From Streptomyces sp. ATexAB-D23 (GTDB taxonomy: Bacteria; Actinomycetota; Actinomycetes; Streptomycetales; Streptomycetaceae), in contig NZ_KB892024.1 of the NCBI RefSeq assembly GCF_000373645.1, positions 317,590-381,589 of the forward strand: 64,000 nucleotides of DNA, given 5' to 3'. The first letter of the stretch is position 1. Each line of letters starts with the position of its first letter. The translations under genes were made by a program, and so were the position numbers. A model generated the notes under the pieces. That model was not told the DNA's origin and made no database searches. It saw only the letters and a list, made by a program, of their open reading frames with translations. Positions 23,730-32,766 of the stretch are shown piece by piece.

Positions 23730-24956
23730 TCAGCCGGTACCGCCCATCGCGTCGGACAGCTTGCCGATCGCGGCGCGTACCTCTTCCTCGCTCGCTTCGG
23801 CGTAGACCTCCATCGTCATGGCGATCTGGGAGTGGCGAAGAATGCGCTGGGCGATCTTCGGGTGCACCTTGAGGGCGACCAAGAGCGAACTGCATGTGTG
23901 CCGAGTGTTCCGGAGCGGGATGCCCCGGAGGCCGGCGCGACGGGCCCGGAGGGCGAACATGCGGGTGAGGTTCCCCGGCTCGATCGGAGTGCCGTACTTC
24001 GTCGTGAAGACGAGACCGTGCGTGTCCTGCCAGAGGTCGCCCGCCGCCTTCCGGTCGCCGATCTGCTGAGCGCGTCGCATCCGGAGAGCCTTCAGGCAGA
24101 GGGAGGGCAGCGGGAGGAAGTCGTCGGAGTCCTCGGTCTTGGTCTCGCGGTGAAGGATCTGGCGACCGGCCCGCTGGATCTGGTGGTCCACGTACAGCTC
24201 GCCGGCATCGAAGTCGATGGACTTCCAGGTCAGACCCAACACCTCCCCGCGTCGCAGACCGAGCGTCAGCACGAGAACCCAGGCCGCGAAGAGGTGGTCA
24301 TCGCGAGCGGCAGCGTCGGCGAGGAACTGGCCTGCCTCAGCGACGGACCACGGTTTGATCCGCCGTCGGCGAGGCTTGGGCACCTTCACCAGCGAAGCGA
24401 CGTTCTTACCGATCTCTTCCTCTGTGACCGCGTGCATCAGTGCAGCCCGCAGAGCATCCCTGGACGCCTGAATCACCCGGCGAGAGGGGAACAACTCGCA
24501 GCAGTCCCCCACCGCACAGCACTTCCGGCGCGAGGGCGCCCTCTTCGCATCCTTGCCCTGTGCGCAGCACTGGCAGACGGTGCCCAGCTTGGTCAGCCAC
24601 TCGCGCACGTCCCGGACGGTGAGCCTGTCGAGCCGCTTCGAGCCGAGGTGCGGGGTGATGTAAAGCCGCACGTATCCCTCATACGAGACGTACGACAGCG
24701 GGGCCAGGTTCGGCTTCACGATCGAGTCCAGCCAGTAGGCAAGGAAGACCGCAAGAGTGCGGTGCCGCGTGGCCACCGGCCCCTTCTTCGCCTCGGCGTG
24801 GAGGTTCAGCCACTTGTCGTGGACCTCGTCACGCGTCTTGCCGTAGGCGTACTTACGCGCCCGCTTCCCGTCCGGCTTGGTGACCCAGACGTACGCCGCG
24901 AAGCCGTTCTTGTAAGGGTAGATAGACCCTTCCCCGTTGCCGCGCTTGCCGGTCAT
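23730..24956 (-). CDS. int: Tyrosine site-specific integrase of AICE-2
   Basis: The 408-residue protein starts at ATG 24956, overlapping the xis stop (ATGA). It has an N-terminal SAM-like arm/core DNA-binding region. The catalytic domain carries the first Arg (GLRRGEVLGL), TRHTCSSLL (Arg-His pair), LRHSQIAMT and the nucleophile in MEVYAEAS. It recombines attP with the tRNA-Arg 3' end. An inserted cysteine-rich loop (CQCCAQG..KCCAVGDCC, about 138-165) looks metal-binding. Its stop is 30 bp from attL, as usual for AICEs. Confidence 0.95.
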   Translation of the reverse strand: MTGKRGNGEGSIYPYKNGFAAYVWVTKPDGKRARKYAYGKTRDEVHDKWLNLHAEAKKGPVATRHRTLAVFLAYWLDSIVKPNLAPLSYVSYEGYVRLYITPHLGSKRLDRLTVRDVREWLTKLGTVCQCCAQGKDAKRAPSRRKCCAVGDCCELFPSRRVIQASRDALRAALMHAVTEEEIGKNVASLVKVPKPRRRRIKPWSVAEAGQFLADAAARDDHLFAAWVLVLTLGLRRGEVLGLTWKSIDFDAGELYVDHQIQRAGRQILHRETKTEDSDDFLPLPSLCLKALRMRRAQQIGDRKAAGDLWQDTHGLVFTTKYGTPIEPGNLTRMFALRARRAGLRGIPLRNTRHTCSSLLVALKVHPKIAQRILRHSQIAMTMEVYAEASEEEVRAAIGKLSDAMGGTG

Positions 24957-25158
24957 GCCGCCCACCCTTCGGCATCGGCGGTGACGCGCTCGACGTACTC
25001 GTCCACCCACGCCGGCAGGATGCGGCGATTGCGGCCGATCTTCACGGAGCGAATCTCCCCGGTAAGCACGAGCATCTTCGTCTTGGAGAGGCCGAAGCTC
25101 AACATCTCGGCAACCTCGGCGGTGGTGTGCCACTTGGGCTTAATCGCGGTGGTGGGCA

Positions 25159-25159
<1 letters not shown>
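24953..25159 (-). CDS. xis: Excisionase (MerR/AlpA-like HTH)
   Basis: The 68-residue protein begins at ATG 25159, sharing a base with the repSA stop (TGATG) and overlapping int by 4 bp. WHTTAEVAEMLSFGLSKTKMLVLTGEI plus SVKIGRNRRI is the winged-helix DNA-binding fold of AlpA/Xis proteins. It would direct Int towards excision. Coupling repSA-xis-int in one transcript ties replication to excision. Confidence 0.9.
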
Positions 25160-26562
<1,403 letters not shown>

Positions 26563-26564
26563 GT

Positions 26565-26759
26565 TCAGCGCCCCGTCCGGTTGTGGGCGGGGCCGTGGTT
26601 GGCGGTGTAGCCCTCGACCAGGGCCTTGACCCGTGCGTCACCGCTTGCGGTGGCCGAGGCCCCGCAGTGGCAGACAGCGGACCCGGTGGCCGGGGTGTTG
26701 GGGGAGGGCTTGCTGACGTGGAGGCCAGGGCGGTCCGGGGTGGGGGTCAAGTCGGCCAT
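26565..26759 (-). CDS. Small AICE protein with CHCG motif (64 aa)
   Basis: An ATG at 26759 starts MADLTPTPDRPGLHVSKP. The core SAVCHCGASATASGDARVKALVEGY has a single Cys-His-Cys knuckle. Its stop lies 3 bp before the repSA start, so they are co-transcribed. I know such proteins only as hypothetical genes next to repSA. Confidence 0.65.
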   Translation of the reverse strand: MADLTPTPDRPGLHVSKPSPNTPATGSAVCHCGASATASGDARVKALVEGYTANHGPAHNRTGR

Positions 26760-26764
26760 GGCGC

Positions 26765-26947
26765 TCAGGCCTCGATCCGGGTGTAGGCACGGGCGGGGGT
26801 GGTGTGGCCGGTGCCGTGGCAGGCGGGGCAGTGAGCGGTGATGGTCTGGCGCTGCCCGTCGGGGGTGGTCTGGCCGGTGGTGATGGTGGCGGTGGGGAAG
26901 CCGTCGCAGTGGCCGCAGATCGGCCGGGGCGGGGTGTGCTGGGGCAT
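26765..26947 (-). CDS. DnaJ-type zinc-finger miniprotein (60 aa)
   Basis: The 60 residues carry CGHCDG and, 24 residues on, CPACHGTG: two halves of a DnaJ-like CxxCxG zinc finger. The ATG at 26947 has GGGAGC about seven bases upstream. It lies 6 bp before the CHCG-motif gene. The small size suggests a zinc-stabilised adaptor for DNA or protein binding; function unknown. A second such miniprotein of the element lies at 29199-29390. Confidence 0.68.
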   Translation of the reverse strand: MPQHTPPRPICGHCDGFPTATITTGQTTPDGQRQTITAHCPACHGTGHTTPARAYTRIEA

Positions 26948-27040
26948 GATGGGAGCTCCCTTTCGGGTCCGTTGGATCTGGAAGTGGTTGGGCGCCCGGG
27001 GCGGCGGAAACTTGGCGGTTGAGGCCGCCCCGGGGGCCGG

Positions 27041-27373
27041 TTAGCGGTTGTTCGGGCGATTGAGCAGCGAGCGCAGGACCACGGCGCACACGGCGACCGA
27101 GGCGGCGGTGATCGCGGTCGCGAGGAGCATCGAGACCAGGACCGTGCCGATGATCAGGACCATGGCGGTCCCGCCAGCAGCGGCGACGAGGAGCGAGCCC
27201 GGGGTGAGCTGAACGGCCGGCCGGGCGGGCGGAGCAGCCGGAACCGGGGCCGGGACGGTCGGGGTGTTGTGGCAGGTGCAGGCCGGAGGATGCACGAGGC
27301 CGGTGAGCGGCTGGACGAGGGACGTGCCGGGGGTGGGTGCGGTGTCCGGGGGCGGGATCTTCGGGGTGAACAC
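27041..27373 (-). CDS. spdD: Plasmid spread protein SpdD
   Basis: The 110-residue protein has a proline-rich N-terminal half starting MFTPKIPPPDT and then two adjoining hydrophobic segments (LLVAAAGGTAMVLIIGTVLV, MLLATAITAASVAVCAVVL), ending in a basic tail. This is the SpdD layout. SpdD acts in intramycelial spread after the primary DNA transfer, probably at septal membranes. Confidence 0.85.
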   Translation of the reverse strand: MFTPKIPPPDTAPTPGTSLVQPLTGLVHPPACTCHNTPTVPAPVPAAPPARPAVQLTPGSLLVAAAGGTAMVLIIGTVLVSMLLATAITAASVAVCAVVLRSLLNRPNNR

Positions 27374-27388
27374 GGCTGGGCCTCCTTG

Positions 27389-27577
27389 TCAGGGGTTGCA
27401 GCGGTGGGTGCGGGCGGCGAGTTCGGCGGCGGGACGGCCGTGGTAGTCGGCGGAGAAGGCGCAGGCCGGGGCGGTGCAGGCGGCGACGTGCTTGGTGCGT
27501 CCCCGGCCGTCGTAGTAGGTGCCGACCTGAACAGGGCCGAAGCGGACCACGTTCGTGAAGCGGTTCGGACGCGGCAT
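27389..27577 (-). CDS. Mobile element transfer protein (SpdA-like)
   Basis: The 62 residues include VVRFGPVQVGTYYDGRGRTK and a CTAPACAFSADY segment with a final HRC, a conserved small protein of AICEs that I know as mobile element transfer protein. Cys/His spacing suggests one zinc site. It sits 15 bp before spdD. A transfer or spread role is inferred from context. Confidence 0.75.
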   Translation of the reverse strand: MPRPNRFTNVVRFGPVQVGTYYDGRGRTKHVAACTAPACAFSADYHGRPAAELAARTHRCNP

Positions 27578-27597
27578 GGCGTGAACCTCCTTATGAC

Positions 27598-28284
27598 TTA
27601 CGTGAGTTGGGCGGTGATGGCGTCGGCGAGAGGGGCGGGGACGCCGAGGCGGGCGCGCAGGGTGGCGGAGTCGATACGGCTGCCGGTGGTGGCGTGGTGG
27701 GTGTCGGCGAGCTTCCGTGCGTGATCCAGAAGGGCCGGAGGAACGGCCGCGGCCGGAGCGGACACCGGAGCCGGAGAAGCCGTGTCTTCCTCGGGAGTAG
27801 CCGCGGGCGGCAGTTGGGGAGCCGGTTCGGGAGCCCGCTCCACCTTCACGTCCGCGGCGGGTTCAGATGCTGGAGTAACCGGCGGTGCGGGCACCGGAAA
27901 GGGCTCGGGGTCGGCGTCGGGTGCGGTGGTGGGGCTGTGGACGAGGAGGGTGCCGCCGAGGAAGGCGAGGGCTGGCCATCCGGCGACGAGGATGCGTAGC
28001 CAGGCGGGAACGTCGTTGAGGTCGAGGAGTCCGGCGGTGGCGACGTTCGCGCCGAGCGAGGCGGTGAGGGCGATGATGAACCAGGCCCAGGCGGCACGGT
28101 TGTCGGCGGTGGTGCGCATGCGGCGCCAGGCGGCGACGAGGAGCAGATCGACGCTGACGGGGTAGGCCCAGGCTTTCCAGCCGTCCTGTCCGGCGGCTGC
28201 GGCCAGGTCGTGCAGGTGGGCGAAGGACAGGGCACCGGCGATGACGGCCTGGATGAGTACGGCGTCTATGCGGATACGGGACAC
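27598..28284 (-). CDS. DUF2637/SpdB-like spread protein
   Basis: The 228-residue protein has four membrane helices in residues 5-120 (AVIAGALSFAHLHDLAAAAG, YPVSVDLLLVAAW, AWFIIALTASLGANVATAGLL, ILVAGWPALAFLGGTLL), a proline-rich spacer and a C-terminal HTH-like segment (GSRIDSATLRARLGVPAPLADAI). The DUF2637 family comprises plasmid-spread proteins. AICE-1 carries a longer coiled-coil relative at 2683-3669. Confidence 0.85.
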   Translation of the reverse strand: MSRIRIDAVLIQAVIAGALSFAHLHDLAAAAGQDGWKAWAYPVSVDLLLVAAWRRMRTTADNRAAWAWFIIALTASLGANVATAGLLDLNDVPAWLRILVAGWPALAFLGGTLLVHSPTTAPDADPEPFPVPAPPVTPASEPAADVKVERAPEPAPQLPPAATPEEDTASPAPVSAPAAAVPPALLDHARKLADTHHATTGSRIDSATLRARLGVPAPLADAITAQLT

Positions 28285-28305
28285 GTGGAGTCACCTCCTT
28301 TCTGC

Positions 28306-29118
28306 TCAGAACAGAGAAAGTTGGGCCGGGGCCGGGGCCGGGGCCGTGGGGACGGGGGTTGTGGTGTTCAGGACGCGGGTGCGCCAGTTCATGGCGTAGG
28401 GGAAGCAGTTCGCGCAGTTCTTGTGGGTGTGGCCGGGCATCGGCGGCCGGTGGCGGGCGTGGAGGCTCCATGCGGCGGAGTCGGCAGAGGCAAGCAGATG
28501 ACCCACCCGGTTCAGCCCCAAGGTTTTGAAGCCGAAGCCATGCAGGCGTAAGCCGTGGACGGCCATGGCGGTGACGATGGCCGCGCCCTGGGTGGTGGAC
28601 TGCAACCGGCACACCGATCCGAGCCCGACCGTCGGCTCAGCGGCGAGGTTGACCCCGGCGCGTTCGTAGAGCTCCCGGCAGTGCTCGTACTCCGGCACCG
28701 TGCTCCCCTGAAGGGTAGGGATGATCCGCAGATCGGGAGCCAGGCTCCGCAGGTCGAGGAAGTTCTCGACCGTGCGCCGCTGGTGTTCGGCAACGCTGAG
28801 GCCGGTACCGGCGAAGGTGAGGGGTCCGGCTTGGCCGCCGTGGATGATGAGGTCTTCGCACATCCAGTCTTGTCCGGCGGCCCAGTCGTAGGGGCCGACG
28901 CACTCCCAGATGCGTCGCAGGTCCTGGACGTACTGGCGGGGGGTGCGGGTCCAGGTTCCGTGGCGCTGGAGCTCCGAAAAGCCGCCGGAGTCGACCGCGT
29001 ATGGGCCGAGCGCGGGGTAGAGCTTGGCGGCGCTGGTGAAGTGCTCGGACTTCAGGAACAACGGCTTGTCGGTGAGCTTGATCCAGTGGCGTTTGTGGGT
29101 GGTCAGGTAGAAGCGCAC
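28306..29118 (-). CDS. tRNA-guanine transglycosylase-like/DpdA-like protein
   Basis: The 270-residue protein contains AVDSGGFSELQRHGTW (D43-S-G-G-F47), the substrate-pocket motif of TGT-fold enzymes, and GQDWMCEDLI. It has barrel-like segments DLRIIPTLQGSTVPEYEHC and LRLHGFGFKTLG, and a C-terminal H..CANC..H-like metal site. It is shorter than bacterial TGT (about 375 aa) and looks like the DpdA relatives that insert 7-deazaguanines into DNA. I infer base exchange on element DNA, possibly to resist restriction. It overlies a typical spd-tra operon. A tRNA substrate cannot be excluded. Confidence 0.7.
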   Translation of the reverse strand: MRFYLTTHKRHWIKLTDKPLFLKSEHFTSAAKLYPALGPYAVDSGGFSELQRHGTWTRTPRQYVQDLRRIWECVGPYDWAAGQDWMCEDLIIHGGQAGPLTFAGTGLSVAEHQRRTVENFLDLRSLAPDLRIIPTLQGSTVPEYEHCRELYERAGVNLAAEPTVGLGSVCRLQSTTQGAAIVTAMAVHGLRLHGFGFKTLGLNRVGHLLASADSAAWSLHARHRPPMPGHTHKNCANCFPYAMNWRTRVLNTTTPVPTAPAPAPAQLSLF

Positions 29119-29198
29119 AGCAGGACCTCTCAGAGGCTTGGCCGGGGCCGGGCAGGAGACGAAGGCTCACCGCCCGGCACCGGAGCGACGGGGAATGG

Positions 29199-29390
29199 TC
29201 AGTCGGTGGGGGCGAGGCCGGAACCGAGACAGTTGAGGCAGATGCCGTCCTGCTGACCGACCGGACGACGCTTGCGACCGACACGGACCGTGGCGGCGAC
29301 CATCCCGGACCCGTCGCACGGCGAGCAGACAACCGGCTCGGCCGTGGAGGGCTTCTTGGGGGGCTTGGTGGTGATCCGTCGGGCGGCCAT
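29199..29390 (-). CDS. DnaJ-type zinc-finger miniprotein (63 aa)
   Basis: A very basic N-terminus (MAARRITTKPPKKPSTAEP) precedes CSPCDGSGMV and CLNCLGSGL, a complete CxxCxGxG pair as in the DnaJ zinc finger. It is preceded by an AAGGAA-type site. It lies between traSA and the TGT-like gene. RNA or DNA binding is plausible; function unknown. Confidence 0.68.
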   Translation of the reverse strand: MAARRITTKPPKKPSTAEPVVCSPCDGSGMVAATVRVGRKRRPVGQQDGICLNCLGSGLAPTD

Positions 29391-29477
29391 GGCGGCGGTT
29401 CCTTCCGGTTCCAGACATGGGCGGGGTAGGGACCTGGCGCGAGACAGTCACGCCAGCTGACGGGGCTGGGTTGGGTG

Positions 29478-30827
29478 TTAGCTGGTTGCCGGGCGGGGCT
29501 TGAGGAGCGGGGAGCCCGGGGCCGGGGCGGCGGAAACGGCCGGCCGGAAGGGTGCCAGAGCGGCGAGGTGCGGGGTGAGGTGCGCGTACTCCTGGCAGGC
29601 CGCGACCGCGTCGGCCGGGCTCATGGCGGGGGTTCGGATGCGGGACCAGCCGCCGGAGGCGTCCCCGGCCACCGCGACACCGGGACGGTCGGGCGCGATG
29701 CTGGTCGCGGCGAAGACCGCTTCCGGGGCGATGTCGCCCAGGGCCATTTCGGCGGTCTGCTTGTCGTTGACCCGGTGCACCACACGCCCGGTGAGCTGGG
29801 CACGCAGCGCGGTCGCCCCCTTGCCGAGGTCGGAGCCGAAACGCTGCCCGCAGACCTCCAGAAAGATCCCGACCGCACGGGCCATCTGCGCGAGCCGGAT
29901 CATGCGCATCACCATCCGGTCCCGGCGTTCCTCGTCCTTCTTCGCGGCGACGAGGAACAGTTCCGCGACCTCATCCACGAGGACGACGAGCGGCACCGGC
30001 CGCACATTGGCCGGCAGGCCCCACATGTCCGGGACACCGTGAGAGCTGAGGAGGTCGAAGCGCTCTTCCATCTCTCCCACGAGAGCTTGCAGCAGCCCGT
30101 CCGCCTCGTCCGGGGTCACGGCCAGGGCGGAGAGCCGGGGCGCATAACTGCGCTGTTCCACACCCCTCTTGCAGTCGATCCCGACCAGGCCGACCGGGCG
30201 CTTGGCCAGCTCGGAGATGAGGTTGCGCTGATACATCGACTTGCCCGACTGGTTTGCACCGACCGTCAGGGCGTGCGGGATTTTCTGGTAGTCGCGGACG
30301 AACGCGGTGCCGTCCTCCCGGAGCGCGACGGGGACGACCAGTGGGCCTGCGGTGGTGTTACGGGGCAGGCGGCGGGGCATCTTCACCCGGCGCAGTACGT
30401 CGTAGCCGGTCATGCGCAGTTCCACGAACCCCGGCTTCACCTCCACCACATGCACGGAGTGGACGCCCCAGGCGTGGCGCAACCGTTCCGAGGCGGCGGA
30501 CACGTCGGCGGGTTCCAGGCCGGCCGGGAGGCGCAGCGTCGCCCGCATCCCGGTCGAGGAGTAGCGGACCCGGCGGACCCTCGGCGGAACCGGCTGGACT
30601 TCCTGACGGGCCACGTTGCGGACCATGAACGCCCGCAGGCGGGACGGCTGAACCGTCAGCCCGCACACATCCATCGTCGCCCGGTATGTCACCGTGAACC
30701 GGACCCGGGCAACCGGGGCACCGACCAGCGACCAGAACACCCGAGGAGACCGAACCTTCGCGTAGCCGAGGCCGCCGGCGGCCGATAAGGCCCCCGCCAC
30801 CTCGATCACCGTTGAGAGGTCCGACAT
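29478..30827 (-). CDS. traSA: Conjugal DNA translocase TraSA (FtsK/SpoIIIE family)
   Basis: The ATG at 30827 gives 449 residues. A short N-terminal hydrophobic region precedes the motor: Walker A GANQSGKS, Walker B PLVVLVDEVAEL, and an Arg-rich QMARAVGIFLEVCGQR segment. Streptomyces TraB/TraSA hexamers pump double-stranded DNA between hyphae and need no relaxase. It lies 2 bp after the SCO3933-family gene and is likely repressed by the divergent GntR protein. Confidence 0.92.
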   Translation of the reverse strand: MSDLSTVIEVAGALSAAGGLGYAKVRSPRVFWSLVGAPVARVRFTVTYRATMDVCGLTVQPSRLRAFMVRNVARQEVQPVPPRVRRVRYSSTGMRATLRLPAGLEPADVSAASERLRHAWGVHSVHVVEVKPGFVELRMTGYDVLRRVKMPRRLPRNTTAGPLVVPVALREDGTAFVRDYQKIPHALTVGANQSGKSMYQRNLISELAKRPVGLVGIDCKRGVEQRSYAPRLSALAVTPDEADGLLQALVGEMEERFDLLSSHGVPDMWGLPANVRPVPLVVLVDEVAELFLVAAKKDEERRDRMVMRMIRLAQMARAVGIFLEVCGQRFGSDLGKGATALRAQLTGRVVHRVNDKQTAEMALGDIAPEAVFAATSIAPDRPGVAVAGDASGGWSRIRTPAMSPADAVAACQEYAHLTPHLAALAPFRPAVSAAPAPGSPLLKPRPATS

Positions 30828-30829
30828 GG

Positions 30830-31159
30830 TCAGACACCCGCCGTGATGGCCACCGCGCGGAAGCTGATTCCGTGCCGGGTCTGGCCGTTGAAGGTGTTCT
30901 CCCAGTCGCGGGCCTTGAGGCCAATCACCGTGACCGGGGTGCCGGGGACCAGGTTCTCCGGGACACCCGTGCTCGGCACCGTCACCTGGTAGAGGTTGCC
31001 CTCCCCCTCGTCCGAGATCAGCAGACCCACCGTCGCGAGCTGGGCACCGGTCTCCCGGTCCACCGCGATCTCGCCGGTCTGCTTGCTCACGAGCTTCGGC
31101 GTCGGAGGCGTCGCCACGAACACGACAGCGGTCGAAACGTCGATCTTGAAAGACGGCAT
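30830..31159 (-). CDS. SCO3933-family regulatory protein
   Basis: The 109-residue protein (MPSFKIDVSTAVVFVATPPT .. ENTFNGQTRHGISFRAVAI) is the conserved small gene always found just before traSA in AICEs, which I know as the SCO3933 family. It is beta-rich with no HTH, perhaps an OB fold. It is the first gene of the leftward operon, opposite gntR, so it is under the TCTAGA operators. Role in transfer control inferred from position. Confidence 0.8.
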   Translation of the reverse strand: MPSFKIDVSTAVVFVATPPTPKLVSKQTGEIAVDRETGAQLATVGLLISDEGEGNLYQVTVPSTGVPENLVPGTPVTVIGLKARDWENTFNGQTRHGISFRAVAITAGV

Positions 31160-31201
31160 GAGCGCATCCCTTGTTCAGGAGGTCACCGCCAACCGGCAAC
31201 C

Positions 31202-31366
31202 TCTCTAGACATCTACAGTGAAGCAGCTCATCTCTAGAGACGTCAATGCCTGTCTAGAGATGTGTTGTTGTGCCACCTCAGGGCAGGCGATCGGTTCGTA
31301 ACGAGCACGTTCCGCTGCTGGGACGTACGTTTCTTTCGTGAAAGAAACCTCTAGGCTGTCTAGAGA
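31202..31366. promoter_or_regulatory. Four TCTAGA-centred operators between gntR and the tra operon
   Basis: TCTCTAGACA (31202-31211), TCTCTAGAGA (31231-31240), TGTCTAGAGA (31251-31260) and TGTCTAGAGA (31357-31366) lie in the divergent region. Three share the nonpalindromic form TGTCTAGAGA, one inverted. This fits cooperative binding of the KorSA-like repressor at both promoters. Confidence 0.75.
31329..31348. promoter_or_regulatory. Second palindrome in the divergent control region
   Basis: GTTTCTTTC-GT-GAAAGAAAC is a perfect 9-bp inverted repeat, different from the TCTAGA sites, 37 bases before gntR. It may bind another regulator or be part of the promoter. Confidence 0.6.
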
Positions 31367-31385
31367 GGAGAGGAAGAGATCACTC

Positions 31386-32144
31386 ATGTCCACCGAGGGC
31401 GCCAAGCGGCAGCCGAAGTACCAACGGATCGCCGATGAGCTGCGAGACGCCATCCAGTCCGGGCAGTACCAGCCAGGAGACCGGCTGCCAGGTGAGAACG
31501 ACCTCATGGCCAGCCACGGCGTGGCCCGGATGACCGCGCGCCAGGCCCTCGGCGTTCTGCAAAGCGAGGGCATCGCCGAGTCGCGCAAGGGCGCCGGCGT
31601 CTTCGTGCGATCGTTCCGCCCGCTGCGTCGCCAGGGCATCAAGCGCTTGGCTCAGTCACAGTGGGGCGAGGGCCGGTCCATCTGGGCCGTCGACACGGAA
31701 GATCGGACTCTGGTCGTTGACCAGGTAAGCGTCACCGAACAGGGCGCCCCGGAGCGTGTCGCGCGCGTGCTGGGAGTGGAGCAGGGCGATCCCGTGTGCG
31801 TACGCAGCCGACGGTTCGTGCTGGACGACAAGCCAGTGCTCATCGCCACGTCGTACCTGCCGGCAAGCCTGGTAGCCGGGTCTGCAATCACTCAAGAGGA
31901 CACGGGGCCTGGCGGCATCTATGCCCGGCTCGCTGAACTCGGCTCCAAGCCGGTCCACTTCCGCGAGGAGATTCGTTCTCGCATGCCGTCGACGGACGAG
32001 GCGGAACAACTGAAGCTCTCCACCGGGACGCCCGTCATGCTGATCTGCCGGACAGCGTTTGCGGACGAGGGACGCGCCGTCGAGGTCAACGAGATGACCC
32101 TTGACTCCGCTTCATACATCCTCGAATACGCCTTTGACGCGTAA
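31386..32144 (+). CDS. GntR/HutC-family repressor, KorSA-like
   Basis: The ATG at 31386 follows an AGGAGAGG-type site. The 252 residues have an N-terminal winged helix (YQRIADELRDAIQSGQYQPG, MTARQALGVLQSEG) and a C-terminal UTRA domain (RVLGVEQGDPVCVRSRRFVL). KorSA-type proteins repress repSA and tra genes of AICEs. The four TCTAGA operators upstream support this. It is divergent from the transfer operon and distinct in sequence from the AICE-1 homolog, with different operators. Confidence 0.87.
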   Translation: MSTEGAKRQPKYQRIADELRDAIQSGQYQPGDRLPGENDLMASHGVARMTARQALGVLQSEGIAESRKGAGVFVRSFRPLRRQGIKRLAQSQWGEGRSIWAVDTEDRTLVVDQVSVTEQGAPERVARVLGVEQGDPVCVRSRRFVLDDKPVLIATSYLPASLVAGSAITQEDTGPGGIYARLAELGSKPVHFREEIRSRMPSTDEAEQLKLSTGTPVMLICRTAFADEGRAVEVNEMTLDSASYILEYAFDA

Positions 32145-32151
32145 GGGCTGC

Positions 32152-32766
32152 TCAGCGCCCAGCCCAGGTTTCGCCCTGGCGGGCAACGGTGAATATCTGC
32201 TCAACCCGCTCTGGCGGAAGCACAGGTGCGAGTCCGGAGAGGACTGTGTGCACCCTGGCGCCATCGATGACGAGAACCGGAGGCGCCGCGTTCTTCACGG
32301 AAAGTCTGGCCGCGCCCACGATCGCGATGACCGGGCGGACAGGGACAAGGAACCCGCAGTGGTCTGACAGAGCACGCGAGGTGCGGCGAGCCTCATGCCC
32401 GCTGACCACGATGTACCTGGTGGGGGCGCGGTTGACCGTAATGGCGTGATCGCCGTACCAGACGGCCTTGCCCCTGTGGCACTTCGAGTTGATGGTGAAG
32501 ACGCCCGAGGGTCCTATGGCCAGGTGATCGATGTCCGACCCGCTGGGCCATTGGACGGAGTGAAGAACCCGCCAGCCCTGTCGTCTGAGAGTGTTCAGGC
32601 GCCGGCCAGTCATGCGTTCACCGACCAGCCCTAACGCCCAGTTGCGTATCTCCCGATCCGGCGACCAGCGGGCGAACGGCCTCTTCACTCGGTTGGGCTC
32701 CAGTTCTGCGAGCTTCCTCCGGATCGCATCTCCCGGCCGATTGCCCACCAAGTCCTGTTGCAGCAC
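32152..32766 (-). CDS. NERD-domain protein
   Basis: This is a 204-residue protein. RNWALGLVGERMTGRRLNTLRRQGWRVLH followed by GSDIDHLAIGPSGVFTINSK is the nuclease-related (NERD) domain, including the D-x-DHL and K motif residues like those of archaeal Holliday-junction/type II nucleases. A C-terminal part (HTVLSGLAPVLPPERVEQIF) is typical of actinobacterial members. It may process DNA during transfer, or defend against it. Convergent with gntR, 7 bp apart. Confidence 0.8.
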   Translation of the reverse strand: MLQQDLVGNRPGDAIRRKLAELEPNRVKRPFARWSPDREIRNWALGLVGERMTGRRLNTLRRQGWRVLHSVQWPSGSDIDHLAIGPSGVFTINSKCHRGKAVWYGDHAITVNRAPTRYIVVSGHEARRTSRALSDHCGFLVPVRPVIAIVGAARLSVKNAAPPVLVIDGARVHTVLSGLAPVLPPERVEQIFTVARQGETWAGR

